In this document: piece after piece, positions 26,168-34,800 of the stretch
How positions within the stretch are numbered: position 1 is the stretch's first letter
Layout of the letters: each line of letters opens with the position of its first letter
NCBI GenBank assembly: GCA_964412555.1
Contig: CAYPPG010000013.1
Span: 62,001-126,000, forward strand
Direction of reading: 5' to 3'
From: CAYPPG01 sp964412555
GTDB taxonomy: Bacteria; Hinthialibacterota; Hinthialibacteria; Hinthialibacterales; Hinthialibacteraceae
Length of the DNA stretch: 64,000 nt
Translations under genes and position numbers: made by a program
The notes under the pieces: model-generated
What the model saw: only the letters and a program-made list of their open reading frames with translations
Told to the model about the DNA's origin: nothing
The model's database searches: none

Positions 26168-27352
26168 ATGTCACGATTCGTTCAAACAAATTGGAAACAA
26201 ATGGGGCTGATCGTTGCGCTCTCAATGATCGGTTATACCGCTTTTTGTCAGAATACGGACCCGGGAGATACGATTCTGGAGGACGATGCCTTACGATCCG
26301 CCGTGTTGAATGTATTGGAAAATGAATACGGTATCTCTGGCATCGAATTGATCAGCGATGCCATGTGGGAAAGAATTTCCACTCTTGATGATTTCATCAC
26401 TTGGAGATCTTCCCTCCTTGAAAGGCTTGAATCCGGTAGCAAAATCATAGAAACCAGTTTAGGCACAATTGAATATGGAATCCAAGGTTCCGGTCCGGTC
26501 ATCCTTATCTCTCATGGTGGTTTTACTGGATACGATATGTTTAGTATTTTAGGAAAATTATCAATAGAAGGATTTACTCTTCTCTGCCCTTCACGACCCG
26601 GTTATCTACGGACTCCTCTCACAGAAACAGTCACGTTCGAGCAAGAGGCGGATATGTTCGCCGCTCTTTTGGACTCACTGAACATCCATGAAAAAATTGT
26701 CATATACGGAGCGTCTCTCGGTGGTCCGGCGGCGTTACAATTCGCGCTTCGCTATCCGGAACGAGTATCTGCCGTGATTCTGCAAGACGCTGTAACTACC
26801 GAATATACGGCCTTTTCGGGTGAACAATCGGAGAATTTGTTGGTCACGGAACTTTTAATGGGTGAAACCGGTTTCGACCAGCGCTCTTGGATTCAGCGCC
26901 TGATATGTGACCGCTGGCCTTCGACTCTTTTTTATCAATACATCCAAACTACGAACAATTTTGATGCTGACACCAATCGCAGTATCGCCGCTCAGTTCAT
27001 GGCAATACCTAGCGAAAGAGAAAAATTATCTGAGCTGATGGATATGTTCGCACCGTTGAGTATGAGATATCCGGGAACCATGCAGGAAATGGCGCAAACC
27101 GCCAATTTACCGGTGTATCCAGTGGAAAACATTCAAGTTCCTTTTCTGTATACTCAAAGCACAGTAGACACCGACGTGGAAATGCATCATGCAGAATTCA
27201 TCCAGGCTCGTCTTCCAAATGTCAATCTCTATACATTCGAAGGGATCGGGCATTTTTTCTGGTTCGGTCCTGAATGGGATAATACATTAACAGTTATGAA
27301 AAATTTCCTCGAAACAAACGTCACAGCCGGATGTTATCTGCCCCTTCGATAA
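26168..27352 (+). CDS. Exported alpha/beta-hydrolase
   Basis: 394 residues. N-terminal signal (core MGLIVALSMIGYTAFC); the ATG follows AAGGGG. Alpha/beta-hydrolase blocks: oxyanion region ILISHGGFTGYD, nucleophile elbow YGASLGGPAAL (Ser183), a late acid/His part with GIGHFFW (His362). A helical cap lies about 215-320. The N-terminal 85 residues after the signal are an extra helical segment. Family members are esterases, lipases or haloalkane-dehalogenase-like enzymes; substrate not readable. The catalytic set looks intact, in contrast to the decayed hydrolase just downstream. Confidence 0.8.
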   Translation: MSRFVQTNWKQMGLIVALSMIGYTAFCQNTDPGDTILEDDALRSAVLNVLENEYGISGIELISDAMWERISTLDDFITWRSSLLERLESGSKIIETSLGTIEYGIQGSGPVILISHGGFTGYDMFSILGKLSIEGFTLLCPSRPGYLRTPLTETVTFEQEADMFAALLDSLNIHEKIVIYGASLGGPAALQFALRYPERVSAVILQDAVTTEYTAFSGEQSENLLVTELLMGETGFDQRSWIQRLICDRWPSTLFYQYIQTTNNFDADTNRSIAAQFMAIPSEREKLSELMDMFAPLSMRYPGTMQEMAQTANLPVYPVENIQVPFLYTQSTVDTDVEMHHAEFIQARLPNVNLYTFEGIGHFFWFGPEWDNTLTVMKNFLETNVTAGCYLPLR

Positions 27353-27646
27353 GGAATCCTACCCTTGTTCGTGATTGTACTCGTCAAATCTTTTACATCC
27401 GCTTGTATTTTTGAAGTAATAACCAACCGGCTGGGTAGACGCACAGGAAAAGGAATGCGCTCTCTTTTTTGATACGGTAACGCGATACTTACAATAATCC
27501 CGTTTTTTTGACATCCCGATGTCCGCAACATGATCCCCTTTCTATTTTGAATTCCTGCAAACTCGCCGATTCACTCTTGTGAGGGACTTCATGATGCATC
27601 GATACTATGGAACAATTTATCGTTTAAAAAGGGAAAACATAAAACG

Positions 27647-27936
27647 AAAAAGTATCCATTCATATTCTTGTTTTTATTGAGCACAACGAGTTTCCTCTCC
27701 GCCCAGCCTGCCACTCTTCCAGATTTGAGTGGTCCTTTTATCCTGTAATCATTTACACTCCTGGAAGCACCGTCAATGCAAATTTTTAATATAGCTTGCA
27801 TGAAGAATTGGCTAGCCGAGGGTTTATAGAGGGCATTTCTTCAAAGGAAAACGTAACAGTCTATGATTTGAATGAAGATCTTTTTGGGAGTATAATTCTC
27901 ATGATTCTCAGAAAGCATTCGAGAAACATATCCTGA
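27647..27936 (+). pseudogene. Decayed exported alpha/beta-hydrolase (PAF-acetylhydrolase type)
   Basis: In the 600-base gap between the intact hydrolase and the pseudopilin. One frame (from 27647) reads a signal peptide, KKYPFIFLFLLSTTSFLSA, then QPATLPDLSGPF, and stops at 27746. In the next frame, from 27736, the reading continues FYPVIIYTPGSTVNANF, hits TAA at 27787, then YSLHEELASRGFIEGIS and further to TGA at 27934. PVIIYTPG...YSLHEELASRGF is the oxyanion loop and first helix of the PAF-acetylhydrolase-like alpha/beta hydrolases. So at least one frameshift and one stop are present, no start codon is seen, and the catalytic Ser region is missing. The region 27353-27646 has no clear gene. 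Confidence 0.55.
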
Positions 27937-27956
27937 AACATCTAAGTTGAGAAAAC

Positions 27957-28622
27957 ATGACAAACAGGAACAACAACTCTTTCACCCTTATTGAATTGCT
28001 CATTGTCGTCGCGATTATCGGGATTCTTGCAGCCATCGCCGTGCCCAATTTTCTCAATGCTCAAGTAAGAGCCAAACTGGCTCGGGGGATGGCGGATATG
28101 AAAAACCTCGGAACTGCCATCGAGAGTCTCCGTCTGGACAAGGGACATCTGCTGGTTGATTTCTGGGATGATGACTCCGAACTGGGTATCGAGCGGATCA
28201 AGAAATTCGGCGTATTGCCGTTCGACAACAGCATGGCGCGAACCATGGTTCAAGTACTCGCACCTTTGACAACACCGACTTCATACATCAGCACAGTACC
28301 ACGCGATCCATTCAACAAGAACGCCAACAATTCTCAAGGCTCCGATTTCGGAGAAACCTCACAAGATTCCTACATCTATGGCGATAAGGAGCCGGAATAT
28401 GGCGGTGAAAACCATAACCTGAAATTGGTTCTTCCCGGTGTGGCGGAATCATGGGGATTACGGCCGTTGGGGATGAACGAGTGGGCGCTGCTCGGTATCG
28501 GCCCTGACGCCGATTGGCAAAGCAGAGGGTATCAAGACGGGATTCCCTACCAAGTGACGAATGGCGTTGTCAGTTTCGGAGACATTATCTACCGCACAGG
28601 CGAAGGTGCAACGGCGAAATAA
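27957..28622 (+). CDS. Type II secretion/type IV pilus-type pseudopilin
   Basis: 221 residues. Class III signal: short basic leader MTNRNNN, then SFTLIELLIVVAIIGILAA with the conserved Glu at mature position 5 and the long N-terminal helix, AVPNFLNAQVRAK. The residue before the Phe is Ser, not the usual Gly, at the prepilin peptidase cut. The C-terminal part (about 60-221) has the pattern of the large pseudopilin family of these candidate phyla, ending with IGPDADWQS and NGVVSFGDIIYRTGEG. No assembly genes (ATPase, peptidase, secretin) are adjacent; members of this family are usually scattered singly. A degenerate relative is found inside the gene at 39921-41262. Confidence 0.85.
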   Translation: MTNRNNNSFTLIELLIVVAIIGILAAIAVPNFLNAQVRAKLARGMADMKNLGTAIESLRLDKGHLLVDFWDDDSELGIERIKKFGVLPFDNSMARTMVQVLAPLTTPTSYISTVPRDPFNKNANNSQGSDFGETSQDSYIYGDKEPEYGGENHNLKLVLPGVAESWGLRPLGMNEWALLGIGPDADWQSRGYQDGIPYQVTNGVVSFGDIIYRTGEGATAK

Positions 28623-28631
28623 TAATGACGA

Positions 28632-28991
28632 TTATTTTGAAAGTCCAATCAGACTTTCCAAGGGGATTTGCAAATGAGTGTGCAAACGGCGAATCATGGA
28701 TAACGATAGATTTCTTTGACGATTCAGTACTTCTGATACTCGCCCCCGTTTTCCGATGTAGCATTCAAGATCTTTCCGGCTGAGTCCCATTTGTTCCATT
28801 CGAAACTGAATCGCTTCAATCGGGTCAGGGGGATCAATGGGATAATGATCTTGTTCGTACACATCGACCAGTGTGATTAGAACATCAAGTTTATCACCCT
28901 CCGGAGTGTTTTCAGCGGCTCCCCAAAGCCGCTCTATCTCCGCTAAAGCGTTTTCATAATCGATTTCGGATTTAATAGGACGAATTTCCAT
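28632..28991 (-). CDS. higA: HigA-type antitoxin (XRE helix-turn-helix)
   Basis: 119 residues. N-terminal helical segment (MEIRPIKSEIDYENALAEIE, then LWGAAENTPEGDKLDVLITL) and a C-terminal helix-turn-helix (about 66-115: IQFRMEQMGLSRKDLECYIG, then KRGRVSEVLNRQRNLSLSMI). This long form of HigA with an N-terminal extension binds HigB and represses the operon. The start overlaps the stop of the toxin gene by one base (TAATG), so translation is coupled. Toxin first, antitoxin second is the normal higBA order. Convergent with the pseudopilin. Confidence 0.88.
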   Translation of the reverse strand: MEIRPIKSEIDYENALAEIERLWGAAENTPEGDKLDVLITLVDVYEQDHYPIDPPDPIEAIQFRMEQMGLSRKDLECYIGKRGRVSEVLNRQRNLSLSMIRRLHTHLQIPLESLIGLSK

Positions 28992-29293
28992 TACACTTTC
29001 TCTGCATCAATTTTATCATACTGTGCGTGAGTCCCAATGAACCGGATGAACAATACCTGTCTTTGATAGTCTACTGAAACAATTAATCGATACTTGTTAC
29101 CGGCAATATTGAAAACGACTCGGTGATTTTTCAGAATACTCGCATGCTGAAACTGCGCCTTAATATCGTTTGGTGTACGCCACTGCGCTTTGCGCGCTTC
29201 TGCATACCATGCTTCTAACGGCCCTTTTGCATTGGCGTATTGAGGAGCAGACTCCCAGAATTGCCGCAAAGTTCGTTTCGCTATCACCCTCAT
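28991..29293 (-). CDS. higB: HigB-type mRNA interferase toxin
   Basis: 100 residues. RelE-like fold of the HigB group: MRVIAKRTLRQFWE, AEARKAQWRTPNDIKAQF, NHRVVFNIAGNKYRLIV and VLFIRFIGTHAQYDKIDA. HigB toxins cut mRNA on the ribosome. Key basic residues (Lys and Arg in the NKYRL and RFIGTHAQYD blocks) are present, so it is likely active. The ribosome site is weak. It directly precedes higA in the same operon; the divergent rnpB gene starts about 100 bases upstream on the other strand. Confidence 0.9.
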   Translation of the reverse strand: MRVIAKRTLRQFWESAPQYANAKGPLEAWYAEARKAQWRTPNDIKAQFQHASILKNHRVVFNIAGNKYRLIVSVDYQRQVLFIRFIGTHAQYDKIDAEKV

Positions 29294-29380
29294 TAATAGA
29301 GTATAGCGTGATCCCTTTTTGGGATCAAGCAGGTAAGAGGAAAAAGAATATAGTAAAACTAGGACTTGATTCTATTGGAG

Positions 29381-29386
29381 TATAAT
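29381..29386 (+). promoter_or_regulatory. Minus-10 box of the rnpB promoter
   Basis: TATAAT, six bases before the predicted 5' end of the RNase P RNA at 29393. No good TTGACA is seen 16-18 bases upstream; the matching stretch (around 29358-29364) is poor. Confidence 0.5.
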
Positions 29387-29392
29387 AAATAA

Positions 29393-29748
29393 GGGGGAGG
29401 AGGTGATCGCGGACCGGTTTGGACCGGTTCGAGGAAAGTCCGGACTCCATAGAGCAGGACGCTGGGTAACGCCCAGGAGGGGAAACCCTACGGATAGTGC
29501 CACAGAAAACAAACCGCCTGCCTCGCAGGTAAGGGTGAAACGGTGGGGTAAGAGCCTACCGCGGTTCCGGGTGACCGGACCGGCACGGTAAACCCCGTCC
29601 GGAGCAATGCCAAATAGGAGAGGAGGAGTGGCTCGCTCCGTTCCGCCGACACGGCGGGTAACTCTCGGGTAGGCAGCTGGAGGCTGCCGGTAACGGCAGT
29701 CCAAGAGGAATGATCACCCACGACAGAATCCGGCTTATACCTCCCCCT
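29393..29748 (+). ncRNA. rnpB: RNase P RNA, bacterial type A
   Basis: The catalytic RNA that matures tRNA 5' ends. The universal core is clear: the 5' strand GGGGGAGG (29393-29400) pairs with CCTCCCCC (29740-29747) as helix P1; GAGGAAAGTCCGGACTCC is at 29431-29448; the ACAGAAA block near 29501; GGTGAAACGGTGGGGTAAGA near 29533; and the conserved 3' AGAGGAATGATCACCCACG and ACAGAATCCGGCTTA. The order and length (about 356 bases) fit the ancestral A type. Immediately downstream, 29749-29799, there is no clear terminator before the convergent transporter gene. Confidence 0.95.
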
Positions 29749-29799
29749 TTGTTTCCAGAATGTTCCAGTTGAATATGGAATGTTTCTCTGCAAACCAAC

Positions 29800-31155
29800 T
29801 CAGAAAACGGATCTCCAAGCCAAGTAAGCAATGGAAAGAATACTCAACCAAAGAACAACATCATACGCTTTCGACGGTTTTAACTCTTCATCCGTTTGCC
29901 GGTATCGAAACACAATCGCCTGCCATGCCACTACCAATAAAAAAATGGAGTTTGCAATCCCCATAAAAATAACGAGAAAAAGTGGTTTTTGGATGAAAAA
30001 GTAAATCAAACCGCAGGTGAGTGGAAATACCCACGCCATTACGGCGACCGATCGTTTTCTTTGTTTTCTATCGTTCCAATCGATCAGTTTACACAATCCG
30101 AAAAAATCGGTCCAGACGCGCGAAAATCCCGCTGTATTGGCAAAGATGGTGGAGAAAAGCACCGTGAATGCGCATACCATGAAGATCACTCTTGAACTTT
30201 CTCCCAACACTTCCGTGAAAATACTTGATAATTGAAAGATGAAATCGTTTCCATCCGCCAACGTTTCTTGTGCCCTCAGGACAGCTGCGCCGAGTATATA
30301 GAATGCGCATGTGGTCACCGTATACACAATCATGGATAGGATGGCATCGATGATCATTACCCGCGTCCACCCGCGTGCGCGTTCGAACCACTCCGGCGTA
30401 CCATCCCGGGGACCAGTCCACGCGGCATAGCCTTTTTCCCAGCACCAATAGGTATACATGACCGTTTCACCGGCCGCGACACCGGTAATTCCAAATGCTC
30501 CCAATGCAACCGCAACCAGATTGGAAGGTAAATGGAACGAAAAACCACTTGCCAGGTCAGAAAACGAGTAGGCATAGGGACTCCATTGAATCGCGATCAC
30601 ACAATACAAAACGGTTGCGATAAAAACAAAATTCAATGCCGTCGCGATCCATTCCACCGGTTTGTATTTTCCATGAAACACCAATAGCGCGATCAGAATG
30701 ACCAAAACGAAAAGCCAGATTCCGATTGAAAACATTGGAAACGCATATGCCGCCACCTGCGCCGAACCACCCAATACACCTCCCTGCCCGAAAAAGGTAG
30801 CGATCAGATAGAGTACTCCACTGTACACCGTCCAATGGATCCCGAATAGTTTCAACCCTTTACCACGGTTCCAGGATTGAAAGGAAGGAACGCCGTGGAG
30901 AATGCAATTTTTCCCATGTTCCACTTGCACCGCCACTTTAATCAAGCAGCCGAAAAGCACGACCCACAGCAAAATAAATCCCGCTTCCGCCCCTAAATTC
31001 GTGGTGGCGATCAATTCGCCGGAACCGACAATGGCAGCCGACAAAATGAGTCCCGGTCCCAAAAAACGAAGTGAGGTAAAAAAACCTTTCGGAGGTTGTC
31101 GAATTTCATTCGATTGGTTGGCTGTATTGATTCCGCTCTCCATCCTTTTCCCCAT
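29800..31155 (-). CDS. Nramp-related membrane transporter, non-canonical metal site
   Basis: 451 residues with about 11 hydrophobic helices. The Nramp pattern is visible: TM1 begins LGPGLILSAAIVGSGELIATT (31-52) and TM6 reads LGAFGITGVAAGETVMY (218-234). In true Nramp Mn/Fe carriers the two unwound loops are DPGN and MPH; here they are GSGE (44-47) and AGE (228-230). These are the residues that hold the metal ion, so the substrate is probably not a standard divalent ion, or binding is different. Similar proteins exist in Planctomycetes-type genomes but their substrate is not known to me. Soluble N-terminus about 27 residues. It is convergent with rnpB. Confidence 0.75.
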   Translation of the reverse strand: MGKRMESGINTANQSNEIRQPPKGFFTSLRFLGPGLILSAAIVGSGELIATTNLGAEAGFILLWVVLFGCLIKVAVQVEHGKNCILHGVPSFQSWNRGKGLKLFGIHWTVYSGVLYLIATFFGQGGVLGGSAQVAAYAFPMFSIGIWLFVLVILIALLVFHGKYKPVEWIATALNFVFIATVLYCVIAIQWSPYAYSFSDLASGFSFHLPSNLVAVALGAFGITGVAAGETVMYTYWCWEKGYAAWTGPRDGTPEWFERARGWTRVMIIDAILSMIVYTVTTCAFYILGAAVLRAQETLADGNDFIFQLSSIFTEVLGESSRVIFMVCAFTVLFSTIFANTAGFSRVWTDFFGLCKLIDWNDRKQRKRSVAVMAWVFPLTCGLIYFFIQKPLFLVIFMGIANSIFLLVVAWQAIVFRYRQTDEELKPSKAYDVVLWLSILSIAYLAWRSVF

Positions 31156-31842
31156 GAATTCATAGTCTGGATTTTTAAATCCGAATTAAGACTGAAAGTA
31201 GAAAACAAGACTCCCGTTTTTCTCTTCACTACTGGCAAGACAAAAAATAATCATAAGTAACAATGGGTACGGTGCATTTCGTGTCGGGAATGATGCCCAA
31301 TTTCCCGATTCCACTCACGCGATCATTTTAAAACAATACACTGAATCGAAAAAGGGATTGCTATTGGGTCTGATCCTCATATTACAGAAGCTGAAATTTA
31401 ATCAAAATCGAATAAATCGCTACAATTATATCTACCTTTAAACATTCAGCTTATACATATTTGTCTAACATTATAGATTAGAGCAATACCTGAAAACCTT
31501 GATTAAATCTGGACGATTGTACCAACTTGACATATAATAACCTTTTCCTGCTATACGCTTGTATGGTGTTCAACCGAGTTATGAATCAATGGTAACTCGG
31601 AAGAAACCTCTGATATTTTTTCTCTTTTCAGCGCCGGGTTATATAATAGGGGATGTGTCTTTAACGGTCGGTTCCTTAGACCACCCCAAAGCTCATCTCA
31701 GGATGGAAAACGGAGGATGACTTGTCCGTTAGGTTTTCTTGTTCATTCTAACGTGCGAAAGGAATTGCATTTGAACTCTTCGGGCAAGAACGGAAAAAAA
31801 AGGTTTATTGATTTAACGATGTAAGGATAAAAAGGCCTGATT
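31156..31842. other. 690-base spacer and leader of gltB
   Basis: No gene is seen on either strand. A perfect TTGACA lies at 31527-31532 with a weak TATACG at 31552-31557 (19-base spacing). A TATAAT lies at 31642-31647 without a matching -35 box. From about 31660 to 31735 an AACGG...CCGTT pair encloses a mixed region that ends with a short T-rich stretch, so the gltB transcript may have a structured leader. No known riboswitch pattern was recognised. Confidence 0.35.
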
Positions 31843-34800
31843 ATGACTTTAGGAAGATTACCCCAAAAATTCGGTCTGTACGACCCTTCGATGGAACACG
31901 ACAACTGTGGTGTCGGCTTTGTCGCCGACATCAAGGGGAAAAAATCGCATGAAATTATCGAAAAGGGACTGACGGTACTAAAACACCTAACCCACCGAGG
32001 CGCTTGCGGTTGCGACCCGGATACCGGTGACGGCGCAGGTTTGCTGCTCCAGCTTCCGGATGAGTTTTTCCGAAAAGAATGCGATCCCCTACCGTTCGAT
32101 CTTCCTGCCTACGGAGAATACGGAGTCGGAGTCGTTTTTCTACCGAAAGAGAACGAAAAGCGGGAATGGTGTCAAAATCTGCTGGAAAACACCATCACAG
32201 AGGAAGGGCAGAGAGTTCTTGGCTGGCGTGATGTGCCCAATGACGACACCGCTATCGGTTATATCGCCAGAGATGTCAAACCGGTTATTCGTCAGATTTT
32301 TGTGGCCAAAAATCCACAAATCAAAGAACAAGCGCAGTTTGAGCAGAAATTGTATGTCATCCGCAAAGTCGTGGAAAACAAAGTGCGGGAATTTGCGGAA
32401 GAGGCCGGATATTTTTACATCCCCAGCCTTTCTTGCAAAACCGTTGTGTATAAAGGGCTTCTTATTGCCCATCAAATCAAGCAATTCTATCCGGACCTCG
32501 GCGATCCCATGATGAAGAGCGCGCTGGCGTTGATCCACCAGCGGTACAGCACCAACACGTTCCCGACCTGGGACCTGGCGCAGCCGTTTCGCTATCTTGC
32601 TCACAACGGTGAGATCAATACGCTGCGCGGAAACGTGAATTGGATGCACGCACGGGAGTCCTTATTCGAATCCGAGTTGTTCGGAGATGATATTCGCAAG
32701 ATTTGTCCGGTCACCACGCCGGGAGCGAGTGATTCCGCCATCCTCGACAACGCTCTCGAACTCTTGGTCATGAGCGGACGCTCCCTGCAGCACTCGATGT
32801 TGATGCTGATCCCCGAGGCGTGGAGCGGCCATGAAAGCATGAGCCGTGAAAAGATCGATTTTTATGAATATCACTCTTGCATGATGGAGCCGTGGGACGG
32901 TCCTGCGTCTGTCGCGTTTACCGATGGATCCAGTATCGGCGCGGTTTTGGACCGCAACGGTCTGCGTCCTTCCCGGTATGTTGTCACGAAAGATGATTTC
33001 GTTGTCATGGCTTCGGAAGTCGGCGTTCTGGAGATCGAACCGGAAAATGTGAAATTGAAGGGGCGCCTTCAACCCGGCCGCATGTTTCTTATCGATACGG
33101 AGCAAGGACGGATTATTGATGATAAAGAATTGAAGCACGATCTTGCATCCCGGCAGCCATACGGTCCATGGTTAAAAGAGAATCGGCTTCAGTTGGAGGA
33201 TATTCCTACACCTCCATCCGCCTCGATCATGGAGGAAAAGATTCCGCTCCCTCAGCGCCAACAGGCTTTCGGTTATACGCTGGAAGATTTAAAGATTTTG
33301 ATCCAACCAATGGTCAACAACGGCCAAGAACCGGTTGGTTCAATGGGGAATGATGCACCACTTGCCGTATTGTCGAATCGTCCCCAGCTGCTGTACAACT
33401 ATTTCAAGCAACTGTTTGCGCAGGTCACCAATCCACCGATCGATCCGATTCGGGAAGAATTGGTAATGTCATTGGTGAATTATGTCGGTTCCGAACAAAA
33501 TTTACTCGATGAGACACCGCAGCATTGCCATATGCTCAAATTGGCGCAGCCGATTTTGACCAATGAGGAGTTGGATAAACTGAAATCGGTGAAAGTGGGC
33601 AAGCTGAAAACGATTACGTTGAAATCCTTGTTCAAAGCAGCGGATGGGCATGAAGGATTACAAAACGCATTGGAAGAATTATGCAGCAAATCATCCGAAG
33701 CGATCGAAAACGGTGTAAACATCATTATTTTGAGTGATCGCGGAGTCGATGAAGAATGGGCGCCTATCCCTGCACTGCTTGCAAACTCGGCTGTACATCA
33801 TCACCTGATTCGGGAAGGAACACGAACCCAAGTCGGTTTGGTGCTAGAAACCGGTGAACCGCGCGAGGTAATGCATTTTGCGCTATTGATCGGTTATGGT
33901 GCAGGAGCGATCAATCCCTATCTCGCCCTCGAAACCGCTGCCCAATTGGTGGAAGAGGGGAAGGCCGAAGAGGGGATCGATGCCAAGCAGGCCCAGAAGA
34001 ATTTTGTCAAAGCCATCAATAAAGGGCTTTTGAAAGTCTTTTCGAAAATGGGAATCTCGACCCTGCAAAGTTACCGTGGCGCTCAAATTTTTGAAGCCGT
34101 CGGTTTGGGGCCGAATATGATTGAAAAATACTTTACCGGAACCCCGTCCCGCATTGGCGGTCTCGAACTGGATATCGTCGCGAAAGAAACATCGATGCGC
34201 CACGAATACGCGTTTCCTCAACCGCCGGCTTATCATCCGGATTTAGATGAGGGAGGAGCGTATCAATGGAGGCGTGACGGCGAATATCATATGATCAATC
34301 CGGAATCCGTCTCCCGTTTGCAGCATTCGGTCCGGATCAAGAGTTTTCAGACCTTTAAAGAATTTTCGCGTGTAATCAACGATGAAAATAAACGGCGCGC
34401 CACGATTCGTAGTCTGCTCGATTTCAATTTCCAGCCGAATCCGATTCCTATCGAAGATGTCGAGCCGGCTGCCGAGATCGTCAAACGGTTTGTCACCGGA
34501 GCGATGTCGTTCGGTTCCTTGAGTAAAGAAGCGCATGAGAACCTTGCGCTTGCCATGAACCACCTTGGAGGAAAAAGCAATTCCGGTGAGGGTGGGGAAG
34601 ATCCGGAGCGATTCAAACCCCTGCCGGATGGACGAAGCCGCCGCAGCGCCATCAAACAGGTAGCATCAGGTCGATTTGGCGTAACGATCGAGTATCTTGT
34701 CAATGCCGATGAATTGCAAATCAAGATGGCGCAGGGGGCGAAGCCGGGGGAGGGCGGACAACTTCCCGGCTTCAAAGTGGACGAAGTGATTGCCCGTGTG

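Noticed and set aside
27334..27531. Minus-strand frame of 65 codons with IPFPVRLPSRLVIT
   Set aside because: Faintly protein-like but overlaps the end of the intact hydrolase gene and has no support from its surroundings.
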